Source of the DNA: Listeria cossartiae subsp. cayugensis
GTDB taxonomy: Bacteria > Bacillota > Bacilli > Lactobacillales > Listeriaceae
DNA: 64,000 bases
Assembly (NCBI RefSeq): GCF_014229095.1
Contig: NZ_JAARZC010000005.1
Location: 1 to 64,000, forward strand
Direction: 5' to 3'
The notes below the pieces were generated by a model that did no database searches, had not been told where the DNA came from, and saw nothing but the letters and a program-made list of their open reading frames with translations. How positions within the stretch are numbered: position 1 is the stretch's first letter; every line of letters begins with the position of its first letter. A program made the translations under genes and the position numbers. Below are positions 24,222 through 32,680 of the stretch, piece by piece.

Positions 24222-24250
24222 ACTATACAACAATATATTGTTGTAGTCAA
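24222..24250 (-). promoter_or_regulatory. anti-CRISPR operon promoter with palindromic operator
   Basis: On the minus strand TTGACT (24250-24245) and TATAGT (24227-24222) stand 17 bases apart, a near-consensus sigma-A promoter. The spacer is the perfect 18-bp palindrome ACAACAATATATTGTTGT (24227-24244), which shares one base with the -10 box. Published work shows AcrIIA1 HTH domains repressing acr promoters through such a palindrome, so the operon's own HTH protein is the likely ligand. Confidence 0.88.
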
Positions 24251-24277
24251 TAGTTTTATTAAATTTATTTTAAAATA

Positions 24278-24309
24278 AAAAAGCATCAAACCGAAGTCTG
24301 ATGCTTTTT
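24278..24309 (+). terminator. hairpin upstream of the anti-CRISPR promoter
   Basis: AAAAAGCATCA pairs perfectly with TGATGCTTTTT around a ten-base loop (24278-24309). A- and T-runs on the two sides make it bidirectional. It would stop chromosomal read-through into the acr operon from the right. Confidence 0.8.
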
Positions 24310-24680
24310 CCCTTACTTTTCATAGTAAGTAGTTAAAAGTTGTAGCTCTTCACGCACTAAACGCGTGTGTCTACATTAAAATTTACATTTCACAATAAGT
24401 AACTAAACTGCGCCGAAACAGCGCCAGAACTTATTAAGTTCTTGAATACATAATAACATGCGATTTTGATATTGTCTACTGATAAAATAAAAAATACCCC
24501 GAAAAAATTCGAGGTTGCTGTTATTTAGAACAGCTAAGTGAGATGAATGAAATCATGATTGAACGAATAATATCGTTCATGTGAATATTATTGCACAATC
24601 ACAATCATATTACAATAATAGATTTTTGTGGTAAAATTTGTGGCGAATACCTTTAAAATGCCTATATATCAGTATGTGTT
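24310..24680. other. non-coding right arm of the prophage
   Basis: These 371 bases hold no convincing gene. A small hairpin at 24495-24514 (TACCCC/GAGGT type, with a T-run on the minus strand) may be a weak leftward terminator. Short AT-rich inverted segments such as GATTGAACGAATAATATCGTTCA (24559-24580 region) may be integrase arm-type or excision sites near attR; this is a guess from position. Confidence 0.35.
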
Positions 24681-24696
24681 AATCCCTCCGAGGGCA
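24681..24696 (+). other. probable attR: duplicated 3' end of a tRNA gene
   Basis: AATCCCTCCGAGGGCA reads as the 3' end of a tRNA: end of the T-loop (AAT), T-stem CCCTC, acceptor strand CGAGGGC and discriminator A, without an encoded CCA. The T-arm 5' half and the rest of a tRNA are missing upstream, where the sequence is phage. A factor-independent terminator follows immediately. This is the expected scar when a phage integrates into a tRNA and the intact gene is rebuilt at the other end. PSA-like Listeria phages use a tRNA-Arg gene; identity here is inference. Confidence 0.6.
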
Positions 24697-24697
24697 T

Positions 24698-24750
24698 ATT
24701 AAAAAACATCTCACATTTGGCAAAAGCCATTTTGTAAGATGTTTTTTCTT
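24698..24750 (+). terminator. terminator behind the tRNA remnant
   Basis: AAAAAACATCT pairs with AGATGTTTTTT, with an inner TGGC-AAAA-GCCA hairpin, over 24701-24747. It is bidirectional and also serves the leftward DUF898 gene that ends at 24752. Confidence 0.8.
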
Positions 24751-24751
24751 T

Positions 24752-25087
24752 TTATTTAAAAATCGTATTTTTTACTTTCCAATCTTCTAACTTAATGAAA
24801 ACCCAGAAACCATAAATTCCGATAGTAATAATAGTTAGCAATAACCATTTAATCCAGTGACCAAAAAGTCCAACCGCAGAACCTTGGAATTTCAAACGTC
24901 TTCCTTCAATAACAGTATGATTGATTTTCCAGCCATAAACCATACACAAAGCCCATGGATAACAAATTCCAGCAGTACAAATCGTCACCAAAGTCCCAAG
25001 TATCGTCCAACCGATATATTGCAGTAAACCTCCATCAAAAAATGATGTTCTCCCGTTTCGTGTTTCGATGTTACCTAGTTCTCCCAT
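24752..25087 (-). CDS. DUF898-family membrane protein
   Basis: A 111-residue protein with a membrane helix near residues 23-52 (YIGWTILGTLVTICTAGICYPWALCMVYGW) and another near 80-97 (WIKWLLLTIITIGIYGFWVFI). The GWKINHTVIEGRRLKFQGSAVGLFGHWIKW core is characteristic of short DUF898/YjgN-like proteins in Firmicutes. The function is unknown. It sits just outside attR on the chromosome and points towards the prophage. Confidence 0.75.
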   Translation of the reverse strand: MGELGNIETRNGRTSFFDGGLLQYIGWTILGTLVTICTAGICYPWALCMVYGWKINHTVIEGRRLKFQGSAVGLFGHWIKWLLLTIITIGIYGFWVFIKLEDWKVKNTIFK

Positions 25088-25175
25088 TTTTCAAACCAAC
25101 TTCCCTTTAATATTTATATAATCGTAAAAAACGTTTATACCAGTGTAGTAAGCACTAATATTGATATCAGCATGA

Positions 25176-25349
25176 ATGAGTGGAGAAGAGAATACTGGAT
25201 TTGACTTTTTTGTGAATTATGAGGGGGAAGTGTTTCTTGGTAAATGGTTTAAGCGTTTTGTTTTGAGGTGTAGTTTGATAAACTGTTATTGTGAAGATGC
25301 ACGCAAGTTTTTGAATGAAAAACAACGAAGATTACAAAAAGGAGATTAA
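25176..25349 (+). CDS. 57-residue open frame, possible gene remnant
   Basis: ATG 25176 to TAA 25347-25349 encodes a protein starting MSGEENTGFDFFVNYEGEVF and ending LNEKQRRLQKGD. There is no good ribosome site, and an in-frame TGA lies directly before the ATG. Its 3' end contains the AAAAAGGAG ribosome site of the next gene. The sequence reads like natural protein (Trp, Cys, aromatic content) and may be the tail of a degraded larger gene, or a small real gene. Confidence 0.4.
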   Translation: MSGEENTGFDFFVNYEGEVFLGKWFKRFVLRCSLINCYCEDARKFLNEKQRRLQKGD

Positions 25350-25352
25350 AAA

Positions 25353-25748
25353 ATGTGTCAGAAATTGCAAACGTTTTTAAAAGAAAATAAAGCGAACTTT
25401 ACAATTAAATATGATTCTGAAAGAGTAGATAAAAATTATACTGTAGTACTTTTTGATACAGAAAAAGGAGAAAGTATATGTAGCGGGGATACTGACTCTA
25501 TCGATATAGTAGAGAATGAAATTATGAAGACTTTGAATGCAAAAATTGATTTCACTAAGATAAATCAATTTTTTTATGAGGTGAAAGAAAAATTTCTAAC
25601 TACAAAAACTAATTATTTTATCGTAGGGATATACCAAACGAAGGATTTTTTAGACTACCGTATATCAATATTTGGAGAAATGGTAAATATAAGAGAGACA
25701 TTTAGCTCTTTGGAAGAATTAGAAAGGTTTATAAAAAATAATGATTGA
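25353..25748 (+). CDS. unknown 131-residue protein, immunity-like
   Basis: A soluble, slightly acidic alpha/beta protein that I do not recognise (VDKNYTVVLFDTEKGESICSGDTDSIDIVENEIM; later FSSLEELERFIKNND). It has a strong AAAAAGGAG site eight bases before the ATG. Size, acidity and the company of another small unknown protein downstream resemble immunity genes of polymorphic toxin loci, but no toxin is present. The gene is AT-rich compared with the conserved genes from 26476 onward, which suggests transfer. Confidence 0.6.
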   Translation: MCQKLQTFLKENKANFTIKYDSERVDKNYTVVLFDTEKGESICSGDTDSIDIVENEIMKTLNAKIDFTKINQFFYEVKEKFLTTKTNYFIVGIYQTKDFLDYRISIFGEMVNIRETFSSLEELERFIKNND

Positions 25749-25825
25749 ATAAATATCAATCATTATTTGCGGGAGTTAACGGGAAATGCTGTCTAATCTA
25801 TTATTATGGTATAAGAGAGGGAAAT

Positions 25826-26353
25826 ATGAAAATTCAAACTTACGAAAACAAACTAGTTAAAGATAAGCTAGAAATAGATTACTATGTACCAATCACAATA
25901 ACTTTTCCCGAAAATGCAGATAAATATAGACTAGGAGAACTCTATTACTTTTTATTTATCAATGAACATGACTCACTTGTTGAAGTTAAAATCAATGCTA
26001 TCACACAAAAGATTGTGGAATTGGTTGTCGTATCCATTAATGATATAGAAGATAGTAATTTGGTAGTTGAAAAATATACAGAAAAAAACCCATTAATTCA
26101 AACGACTATTTTTGATGCTTATCCAGTTATAACTAAAAAATCTAAGTTTAAAGTGTATAGAGCGCATAAAAAAATATATTTTAAATTTGATGGAGAGAAA
26201 ATATTTACTGTTATGAAAATGTCTAATCGTGTTGCTTTATTTCTAAACGAAGATAATAAGATTGTAGGAATGGAATTTTCTGGTTTTACAGAGGATGAGT
26301 GGAAAGAACTTGATGAAAGCATAAGATGTAAATCAAGCTTAAAGAGCACCTAA
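25826..26353 (+). CDS. unknown 175-residue protein
   Basis: The frame is open from 25745, but the good ribosome site (GAGAGGGAAAT) belongs to ATG 25826, giving MKIQTYENKLVKDKLEIDYY. The product is beta-rich with no membrane segment or known motif; the end FTEDEWKELDESIRC is acidic. It follows the previous unknown gene after 77 bases in the same direction and shares its AT-rich composition, so the two are probably one accessory unit. Immunity-like function is a guess. Confidence 0.6.
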   Translation: MKIQTYENKLVKDKLEIDYYVPITITFPENADKYRLGELYYFLFINEHDSLVEVKINAITQKIVELVVVSINDIEDSNLVVEKYTEKNPLIQTTIFDAYPVITKKSKFKVYRAHKKIYFKFDGEKIFTVMKMSNRVALFLNEDNKIVGMEFSGFTEDEWKELDESIRCKSSLKST

Positions 26354-26475
26354 AAGCGATAAGCGATTAAAAAGCACTCTAACCCTGCTAATATTTTTAT
26401 CCCACAAACAAAAATTTCCCTACTTCAACCCACCATTTTCTGGTAAAATATTAATCATTAAGGGAGGCGCTTATT

Positions 26476-26874
26476 TTGGCTGCAAGTTTGAAAGAGCGAT
26501 TAGAAAAAGAAGTAAGAACATACAGTGAAGATAATAATTTGACCGTGCAAACGATTGATTTTTTATATGCAGGACCTCACATGCGAGGAAGGCACTCGCT
26601 TATTCTCGCGTTTACGGAAGCGGGGATTTTTACGTTTGTATTTAAATTAAGTGATGCGGAAATGCACTTTTTGGATGGGAAGACGGTTCAGCAAATTGCG
26701 CTTGAGAAAAAGACTTTGGTTTATCGTTTATATATTCGTGCAGTGACAGAGGACGGCGAGCTGGAGGAAGGGAAATATCTTGTTAGTAAGCGGGTTCTTG
26801 GTCGTAAATGGCATAAGGAAACATTAGAAAAGCTCATTAATAAAAACCTTCCATTACTAACTGCAACAAAATAA
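26476..26874 (+). CDS. conserved hypothetical protein
   Basis: A 132-residue protein starting at TTG 26476 after AAGGGAGG. It is rich in charged residues, with MRGRHSLILAFTEAGIFTFVFKLSDAEMHF in the middle. No catalytic motif is visible and I do not recognise a named family. It marks the return to ordinary Listeria codon and base composition and lies 13 bases ahead of the TetR gene, so it may be co-transcribed with it. Confidence 0.7.
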   Translation: MAASLKERLEKEVRTYSEDNNLTVQTIDFLYAGPHMRGRHSLILAFTEAGIFTFVFKLSDAEMHFLDGKTVQQIALEKKTLVYRLYIRAVTEDGELEEGKYLVSKRVLGRKWHKETLEKLINKNLPLLTATK

Positions 26875-26887
26875 GAAAGGTGGGGTG

Positions 26888-27499
26888 ATGATGGAAAAGA
26901 AGCGGACTCGGGCAGAAGAATTAGGGATAACAAGAAGAAAAATACTGGATACAGCACGTGATTTATTTATGGAAAAAGGTTACCGGGCAGTTTCTACAAG
27001 AGAAATAGCTAAACTTGCCAAAATTACCCAACCGGCACTATATCACCATTTTGAAGATAAAGAATCACTTTATATTGAAGTGGTTCGTGAATTGACGCAA
27101 AATATTCAGGTGGAAATGCATCCGATTATGCAGGCGGAAAAAGGGAAAGAGGAACAACTGCATGATATGTTAATCATGTTAATTGAGGAGCATCCGACTA
27201 ATATTTTATTAATGATCCATGATATCCTCAATGAAATGAAGCCGCGAAATCAGTTTTTACTCTATAAATTATGGCAGCAAACGTATCTAGAGCCATTTCA
27301 AGCCTTTTTCGAACGATTAGAAAATGCTGGCGAACTGCGCGATGGTGTCAGTGCTGAGACAGCCGCGCGGTACTGTTTGTCTACTATTAGCCCACTTTTT
27401 TCTGGGAAAGGTAGCTTTGCGCAAAAGCAAACGACTGCGGAACAAATCGATGAATTAATCAATTTAATGATGTTTGGTATATGCAAAAAAGAGGTATAA
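26888..27499 (+). CDS. TetR/AcrR family transcriptional repressor
   Basis: About 203 residues with the TetR N-terminal helix-turn-helix: RRKILDTARDLFMEKGYRAVSTREIAKLAKITQPALYHHFEDKESLY (about residues 13-60). The C-terminal ligand domain is helical. ATG 26888 is chosen because it follows AAAGG by seven bases; a GTG at 26885 overlaps. It is directly upstream of an MMPL transporter in the same direction and most likely controls it in response to a lipid or drug. Confidence 0.9.
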   Translation: MMEKKRTRAEELGITRRKILDTARDLFMEKGYRAVSTREIAKLAKITQPALYHHFEDKESLYIEVVRELTQNIQVEMHPIMQAEKGKEEQLHDMLIMLIEEHPTNILLMIHDILNEMKPRNQFLLYKLWQQTYLEPFQAFFERLENAGELRDGVSAETAARYCLSTISPLFSGKGSFAQKQTTAEQIDELINLMMFGICKKEV

Positions 27500-27529
27500 T
27501 TTAGCGTGCTTCTTTTTTTGTGGTTTCAC

Positions 27530-27543
27530 TTATCAAACGATAA
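27530..27543 (+). promoter_or_regulatory. possible TetR operator ahead of the transporter
   Basis: TTATC-AAAC-GATAA is a perfect 5-bp inverted repeat in the 78-base gap between the TetR gene and the MMPL gene, downstream of a TATAAT at 27495-27500. It is short, so this is only a candidate site. Confidence 0.3.
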
Positions 27544-27577
27544 ACGAAAAAACGAGCAAACTAAAGGGGGATTTCTA

Positions 27578-29740
27578 ATGAAAGATGGATTTTTAAGTAA
27601 AATAGCCGGCGGGGTTGGCGGCAAGAAAGGTCGATTTATCACGTTAGGTCTGTGGATTATCGCTATTATTATTTTACAATTATTCTTTCCAAAAGCAGCC
27701 GATTACAAAGATGATGCGGCGAAAGATTTGCCTAACTCAGAGCCGTCTGTTGTTGCGCAAAAATTAATTGATGACAAATTTGCGGGAACGGATGGGGTAC
27801 CAGCTCTGATTACCTGGTATCGTTCCACTGGCTTGACGACAGCAGATTTAATGAATATCCAAAAATACAGCAAAGAACTAACAGAAAATCCAGTAGATTA
27901 CCAAAAGATGGCGGTTCCTTACGACAAAATGCCACCAGTTGCACTAAAACAACAAGTTTCCAAAGACGGAACTACGTTTATTCAAACGGTTATTATGAAA
28001 GATAGCGCAACATCGGATCAACTATCGGAAAGTTTTAAACAACTTGAATCAGCTGCGAAAACAACGATTGGTGAAAACCCATTTGCGCAGAAAGTTTCAG
28101 CGGATGACACGCTCGTTGCCCGGACAACTGGTCCGGCTGGTATAAGTGTGGATGCGAGTGGTCTATTTAAAGACGCGGATGTTTCGCTATTAATTGGGAC
28201 TGTCTTACTTGTTTTAGTCTTTTTATTAGTGATTTATCGTTCGCCAATTTTAGCATTAATTCCTTTGATTGCGGTTGGCTTTGCATATTTGGTGATTACG
28301 CCGATTCTTGGATTACTTGCGAAAGAAGGGATTATCACTTATGGCTCACAGGGACTCTCGATAATGACCGTACTGCTATTTGGCGCCGGAACGGATTATT
28401 GTTTATTCTTGATATCCAGATTCCGCAGCCATTTGCACACTGAGAAAAACAGGTTCCAAGCATTTAAAGAAGCGTTCAGCGGGACAGCAGGTGCGATTGC
28501 GCTTAGTGGTTTGACTGTAATGGCGGCACTTTTGTTACTATTAGCCGCAGAATACGGGTCATTCCATAATTTCGCCGTACCATTTAGCCTAGCAATTTTC
28601 ATTATGATGATTTCTTCGCTTACACTTGTACCAGCACTTCTAGGTATATTTGGACGCGTTTCATTCTGGCCATTTGTCCCAAGAACCGTAGAAATGGAAG
28701 AAAGTCGCGCGAAGAAAAAAGGCAAAACACCGAAACACCACAAAGAAAACCGTTTTTGGCATAAAATTGGTGAAATGTCCGCGAAACACCCCGTACGAAT
28801 TTTAATTATTACGTTGATTATTTTAATTGGATGTGGAATTTTTACAACCCAAGTCAAATACACCTATGATACGCTTTCGACGTTCCCAGAAGACATGCCA
28901 TCACGGGAAGGGTTTACGCTTATTAGCGACCATTTCGGTGCCGGTATGCTTGCGCCAATGGAAGTGGTTGTGAACTCCAAAGAATCCATGAAGAGTTCGC
29001 TGGAAAATGTGGACGGGGTTGCATCGGTTACCGGCCCTGAACGAAGCAAGGACTATCAAAAATACACACTCATTTTAAAAGATAATCCTTATAGTAATGA
29101 AGCGATGGATGTCGTACCAAAAGTTCGCGCCGCTGCTGACAAAGGAAATGACGTGTATATTGCCGGTCAAACAGCTACACAATATGACGATCGCGCAGTT
29201 ACAGAGCATGATGAAAAAGTGATTATCCCACTTGTTATTGCTTTGATTGCGATTTTACTTTTATGTTATTTGCGCTCAATTACAGCAATGCTTTACCTCG
29301 TGGCAACGGTTCTGTTATCGTTCGTTGGAGCACTCGGACTCGGCTGGGTCATTATCCATTACGCGATGGGTGTTGAGGCGATTTCTGGCTTGATTCCGCT
29401 TTATGCTTTTGTGTTTATCGTCGCACTCGGGGAAGATTACAATATCTTTATGATTTCTAGTATCTGGAAAAACAGCAAGAAAATGCCACTCCGAAAAGCA
29501 ATTACAGAAGGCGTTGGCCAAACAGGTGGGGTTATCACATCCGCAGGTCTGATTTTAGCAGGAACTTTTGGCGTTTTAACTACACTACCAATTCAACTCC
29601 TCGTGCAATTTGGCTTAATTACAGCAATTGGCGTGTTGCTTGATACATTCATCGTCCGTCCGTTCCTAGTGCCATCAATTACCGTGCTCCTTGGAAAATG
29701 GTCATTCTGGCCGGGAAAACAGCATAAAATGACAAAATAG
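27578..29740 (+). CDS. MMPL/RND-family membrane exporter
   Basis: A 720-residue transporter when started at ATG 27578 behind AAAGGGGG (the frame is open earlier but lacks a site). One N-terminal helix (FITLGLWIIAIIILQLFF) precedes a large outside domain. A helix block with LLFGAGTDYCLFLISRFRSH near residue 265 follows, then a second outside domain, and a final block with ALGEDYNIFMISSIWK near 610. The two halves with Gly/Asp-Tyr motifs are the signature of MMPL proteins that use the proton gradient to export lipids or hydrophobic drugs. Confidence 0.92.
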   Translation: MKDGFLSKIAGGVGGKKGRFITLGLWIIAIIILQLFFPKAADYKDDAAKDLPNSEPSVVAQKLIDDKFAGTDGVPALITWYRSTGLTTADLMNIQKYSKELTENPVDYQKMAVPYDKMPPVALKQQVSKDGTTFIQTVIMKDSATSDQLSESFKQLESAAKTTIGENPFAQKVSADDTLVARTTGPAGISVDASGLFKDADVSLLIGTVLLVLVFLLVIYRSPILALIPLIAVGFAYLVITPILGLLAKEGIITYGSQGLSIMTVLLFGAGTDYCLFLISRFRSHLHTEKNRFQAFKEAFSGTAGAIALSGLTVMAALLLLLAAEYGSFHNFAVPFSLAIFIMMISSLTLVPALLGIFGRVSFWPFVPRTVEMEESRAKKKGKTPKHHKENRFWHKIGEMSAKHPVRILIITLIILIGCGIFTTQVKYTYDTLSTFPEDMPSREGFTLISDHFGAGMLAPMEVVVNSKESMKSSLENVDGVASVTGPERSKDYQKYTLILKDNPYSNEAMDVVPKVRAAADKGNDVYIAGQTATQYDDRAVTEHDEKVIIPLVIALIAILLLCYLRSITAMLYLVATVLLSFVGALGLGWVIIHYAMGVEAISGLIPLYAFVFIVALGEDYNIFMISSIWKNSKKMPLRKAITEGVGQTGGVITSAGLILAGTFGVLTTLPIQLLVQFGLITAIGVLLDTFIVRPFLVPSITVLLGKWSFWPGKQHKMTK

Positions 29741-29760
29741 TTTCGTTCCTGAAAAACTCC

Positions 29761-30745
<985 letters not shown>

Positions 30746-30747
30746 CA

Positions 30748-30785
30748 AAAAGTCCAAGTGCTGAAACAAGTACTTGGATTTTTTT
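30748..30785 (+). terminator. terminator after the dipeptidase gene
   Basis: AAGTCCAAGT pairs with ACTTGGATTT around a GCTGAAACAAGT-type loop, followed by a T-run. Confidence 0.8.
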
Positions 30786-30893
30786 CAAAGAGAATCTGCT
30801 GTAATTTGAAAAATGGCATGTTATAATGAAGACAATAAATGGAATTTAGTTTGGTATGCTTATGCCAGGCGGATTTTTAATGGAGGTTTTAAT

Positions 30894-32237
30894 GTGCGTT
30901 TAGAATCTAATTTCGTCCAAAAGCAACAACAAAAGCAGTCACAGAAATTAAATATGACGCAACAATTGTCCCAGTCTATTGCAATGCTTCAATTTGCGAC
31001 AGCTGATTTAGTGGCATTTTTAGAAGATAAAGCACTCGAGAACCCATTAATTGAAGTGATTCCAGGCTCGGATTTTGCAACAGATTTTTCCTACAGTAGC
31101 CGTAAAAGCGCGGGAAGTTCTGATGATACGGATTGGCTAGAACAAATCGCTGATAATAAATTGACATTAGCCGATGCGCTAAAAGAACAGCTGCATTTAA
31201 TGGATGTCACGCAAACACAAAAAATTATCGTTTTATATTTAATAGAAAGTTTGAATGACAATGGTTATTTACAAATAGATTTAAAAGATGTCAGTGCAGC
31301 ACTTTTAATGGATGATTCTAGTGTTTTAGAAGGGCTGGAGATTCTGCAAAGCATGGAGCCGGCCGGGGTTGGAGCCAGAGATGCGCGTGAATGCATTTTA
31401 CTACAAATCGAACGCTCGCCTGATGCTCCTTACATTGCTTATGATGTGATTCAAAAATTCTTCACAGAGTTCGCCGAGAAAAAATGGAAGATAATCGCCG
31501 CAGAAATGGATGTTAGTTTACAAGATATCCAAGAAGTTTCCGATTACATCCAAACGCTAAACCCTAAACCAGGTTCTGAGTTTGAATCCGAACGTGTCCA
31601 ATATGTGGTTCCAGACTTAATTTTACTCCAACATGAAAATGAATTCGCTGTTTCGCTAGCAAAGCAATTTCTACCGCAAGTACGTTTTCAAGAAGCTTAC
31701 TACGAAACAATGCGAGCAACGGAAGAAAAAGACGTCGCCCAATTTTTACGTGAAAAAGCTGGTGAATTTGATTGGATAAAAAAAGGCATCGAACAGCGCG
31801 AAAACACGTTGCAAAGAGTTGGTGAGGCGATTGTTAGCCATCAAAAAGCCTATTTCCTTGATAATTCAGCCCATTTACAACCGTTAACTTTGAAAGAAGT
31901 AGCAGAGGAACTTGGCGTGCACGAATCTACTGTGAGCCGGGCTGTGAACGGGAAATACATGGAAACGACAAGCGGTGTATACGAACTAAAACGCTTTTTC
32001 GCATCAGGTTTACAGAAGAAATCGTCCGAAAACGAAAATGCCGGCGATATTTCCAGTACAACTATCAAAAAACTAGTGCAAGAATTTGTAGCAGCAGAAG
32101 ATAAATTAAAACCACTTTCTGATCAAAAAATAGTAGATATGCTCGCGGAAAAAGAAATCCAAGTTTCAAGAAGAGCTATCGCGAAATATCGCTTAGAATT
32201 AAATATTCCTTCTTCGTCCAAAAGAAAAAGATTTTAA
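30894..32237 (+). CDS. sigL: RNA polymerase sigma-54 factor SigL (RpoN)
   Basis: Start GTG 30894 is preferred: it follows GGAGG by eight bases and gives the usual N-terminus MRLESNFVQKQQQKQSQKLN and a length of 447 residues. Region I is Gln/Leu-rich (MTQQLSQSIAMLQFATADLVAFLEDKALENPL). The core-binding part follows, then the helix-turn-helix LKEVAEELGVHESTVSRAVNGKYMETTSG near 325, and the RpoN box VSRRAIAKYR at the C-terminus. SigL directs transcription from -24/-12 promoters with enhancer-binding activators. It sits next to the glycolytic operon, as in other Listeria. Confidence 0.97.
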   Translation: MRLESNFVQKQQQKQSQKLNMTQQLSQSIAMLQFATADLVAFLEDKALENPLIEVIPGSDFATDFSYSSRKSAGSSDDTDWLEQIADNKLTLADALKEQLHLMDVTQTQKIIVLYLIESLNDNGYLQIDLKDVSAALLMDDSSVLEGLEILQSMEPAGVGARDARECILLQIERSPDAPYIAYDVIQKFFTEFAEKKWKIIAAEMDVSLQDIQEVSDYIQTLNPKPGSEFESERVQYVVPDLILLQHENEFAVSLAKQFLPQVRFQEAYYETMRATEEKDVAQFLREKAGEFDWIKKGIEQRENTLQRVGEAIVSHQKAYFLDNSAHLQPLTLKEVAEELGVHESTVSRAVNGKYMETTSGVYELKRFFASGLQKKSSENENAGDISSTTIKKLVQEFVAAEDKLKPLSDQKIVDMLAEKEIQVSRRAIAKYRLELNIPSSSKRKRF

Positions 32238-32287
32238 AAGACGTTTTTTGCCTCACGTGCGGTGTGTGGGACAAAAAACGTCTTTTT
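32236..32287 (+). terminator. terminator after sigL
   Basis: AAAAGACGTTTTTTG pairs with CAAAAAACGTCTTTT (with a loop of about 22 bases), ending in a T-run. Symmetrical A- and T-runs make it bidirectional. Confidence 0.85.
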
Positions 32288-32425
32288 AAAACAAAAAATT
32301 TACTAAGAGCATGTTTCATTTTCAAGAGACGTGGAAAACAACTAACATAGCCTATTTCGAAGTTTGCAGTTTAAAAATTAATTGTAAATTTCAGGTGAAT
32401 ATTTCATAAATGTCCCACTTAACAC

Positions 32426-32454
32426 TTGAAGATTTGCGCCAAGACTGTTAGAAT
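32426..32454 (+). promoter_or_regulatory. promoter of the cggR-gap operon
   Basis: TTGAAG (32426-32431) and TAGAAT (32449-32454) with a 17-base spacer, about 225 bases before cggR. It is the best sigma-A match in the region. Confidence 0.65.
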
Positions 32455-32622
32455 AGGGAACGTAGGGTAGTTAAAGAACATTAAAAAAAGATTCACCAGC
32501 GTAAGCAGAAAGAGAAGGGGTAAAAATCACATTGAGAGACACTTTGTTAACAAGCTGAAGTAGCTAGTTTAATAGTCTTGAAAGTTATGAAAAACCTCTA
32601 TCTCTACTTTTTTTAGTTCTAA

Positions 32623-32658
32623 CGGGACGTCAGATGACTAAGTGGGTCGTTAAGCGTC
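32623..32658 (+). promoter_or_regulatory. CggR operator (two half-sites)
   Basis: The sequence reads CGGGAC-N6-TGAC-N4-TGGGTC-N6-CGTC. The Bacillus CggR operator has the same build, two direct copies of CGGGAC-N6-TGTC separated by four bases. CggR bound here would block elongation from the upstream promoter, and fructose-1,6-bisphosphate would release it. Confidence 0.85.
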
Positions 32659-32680
32659 CAAAGATGAGGAGCAATTAAAA

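Larger units (their letters stand above)
32288..32680 (+). promoter_or_regulatory. 393-base regulatory region of the glycolytic operon
   Basis: No gene is visible. It holds the operon promoter at 32426-32454, a long untranslated leader of about 220 bases and the CggR operator at 32623-32658 immediately before the cggR ribosome site. The leader between promoter and operator is otherwise unremarkable. Confidence 0.7.

Noticed and set aside
1-24700. Integrase, CI-like repressor and lytic switch
   Set aside because: None is present in this window; they must lie left of base 1, so phage immunity and integration enzymes cannot be described.
25745-25825. Extended N-terminus of the unknown gene at 25826
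   Set aside because: The extension overlaps the previous gene's stop and has no ribosome site, while ATG 25826 follows GAGAGGG at a proper distance.
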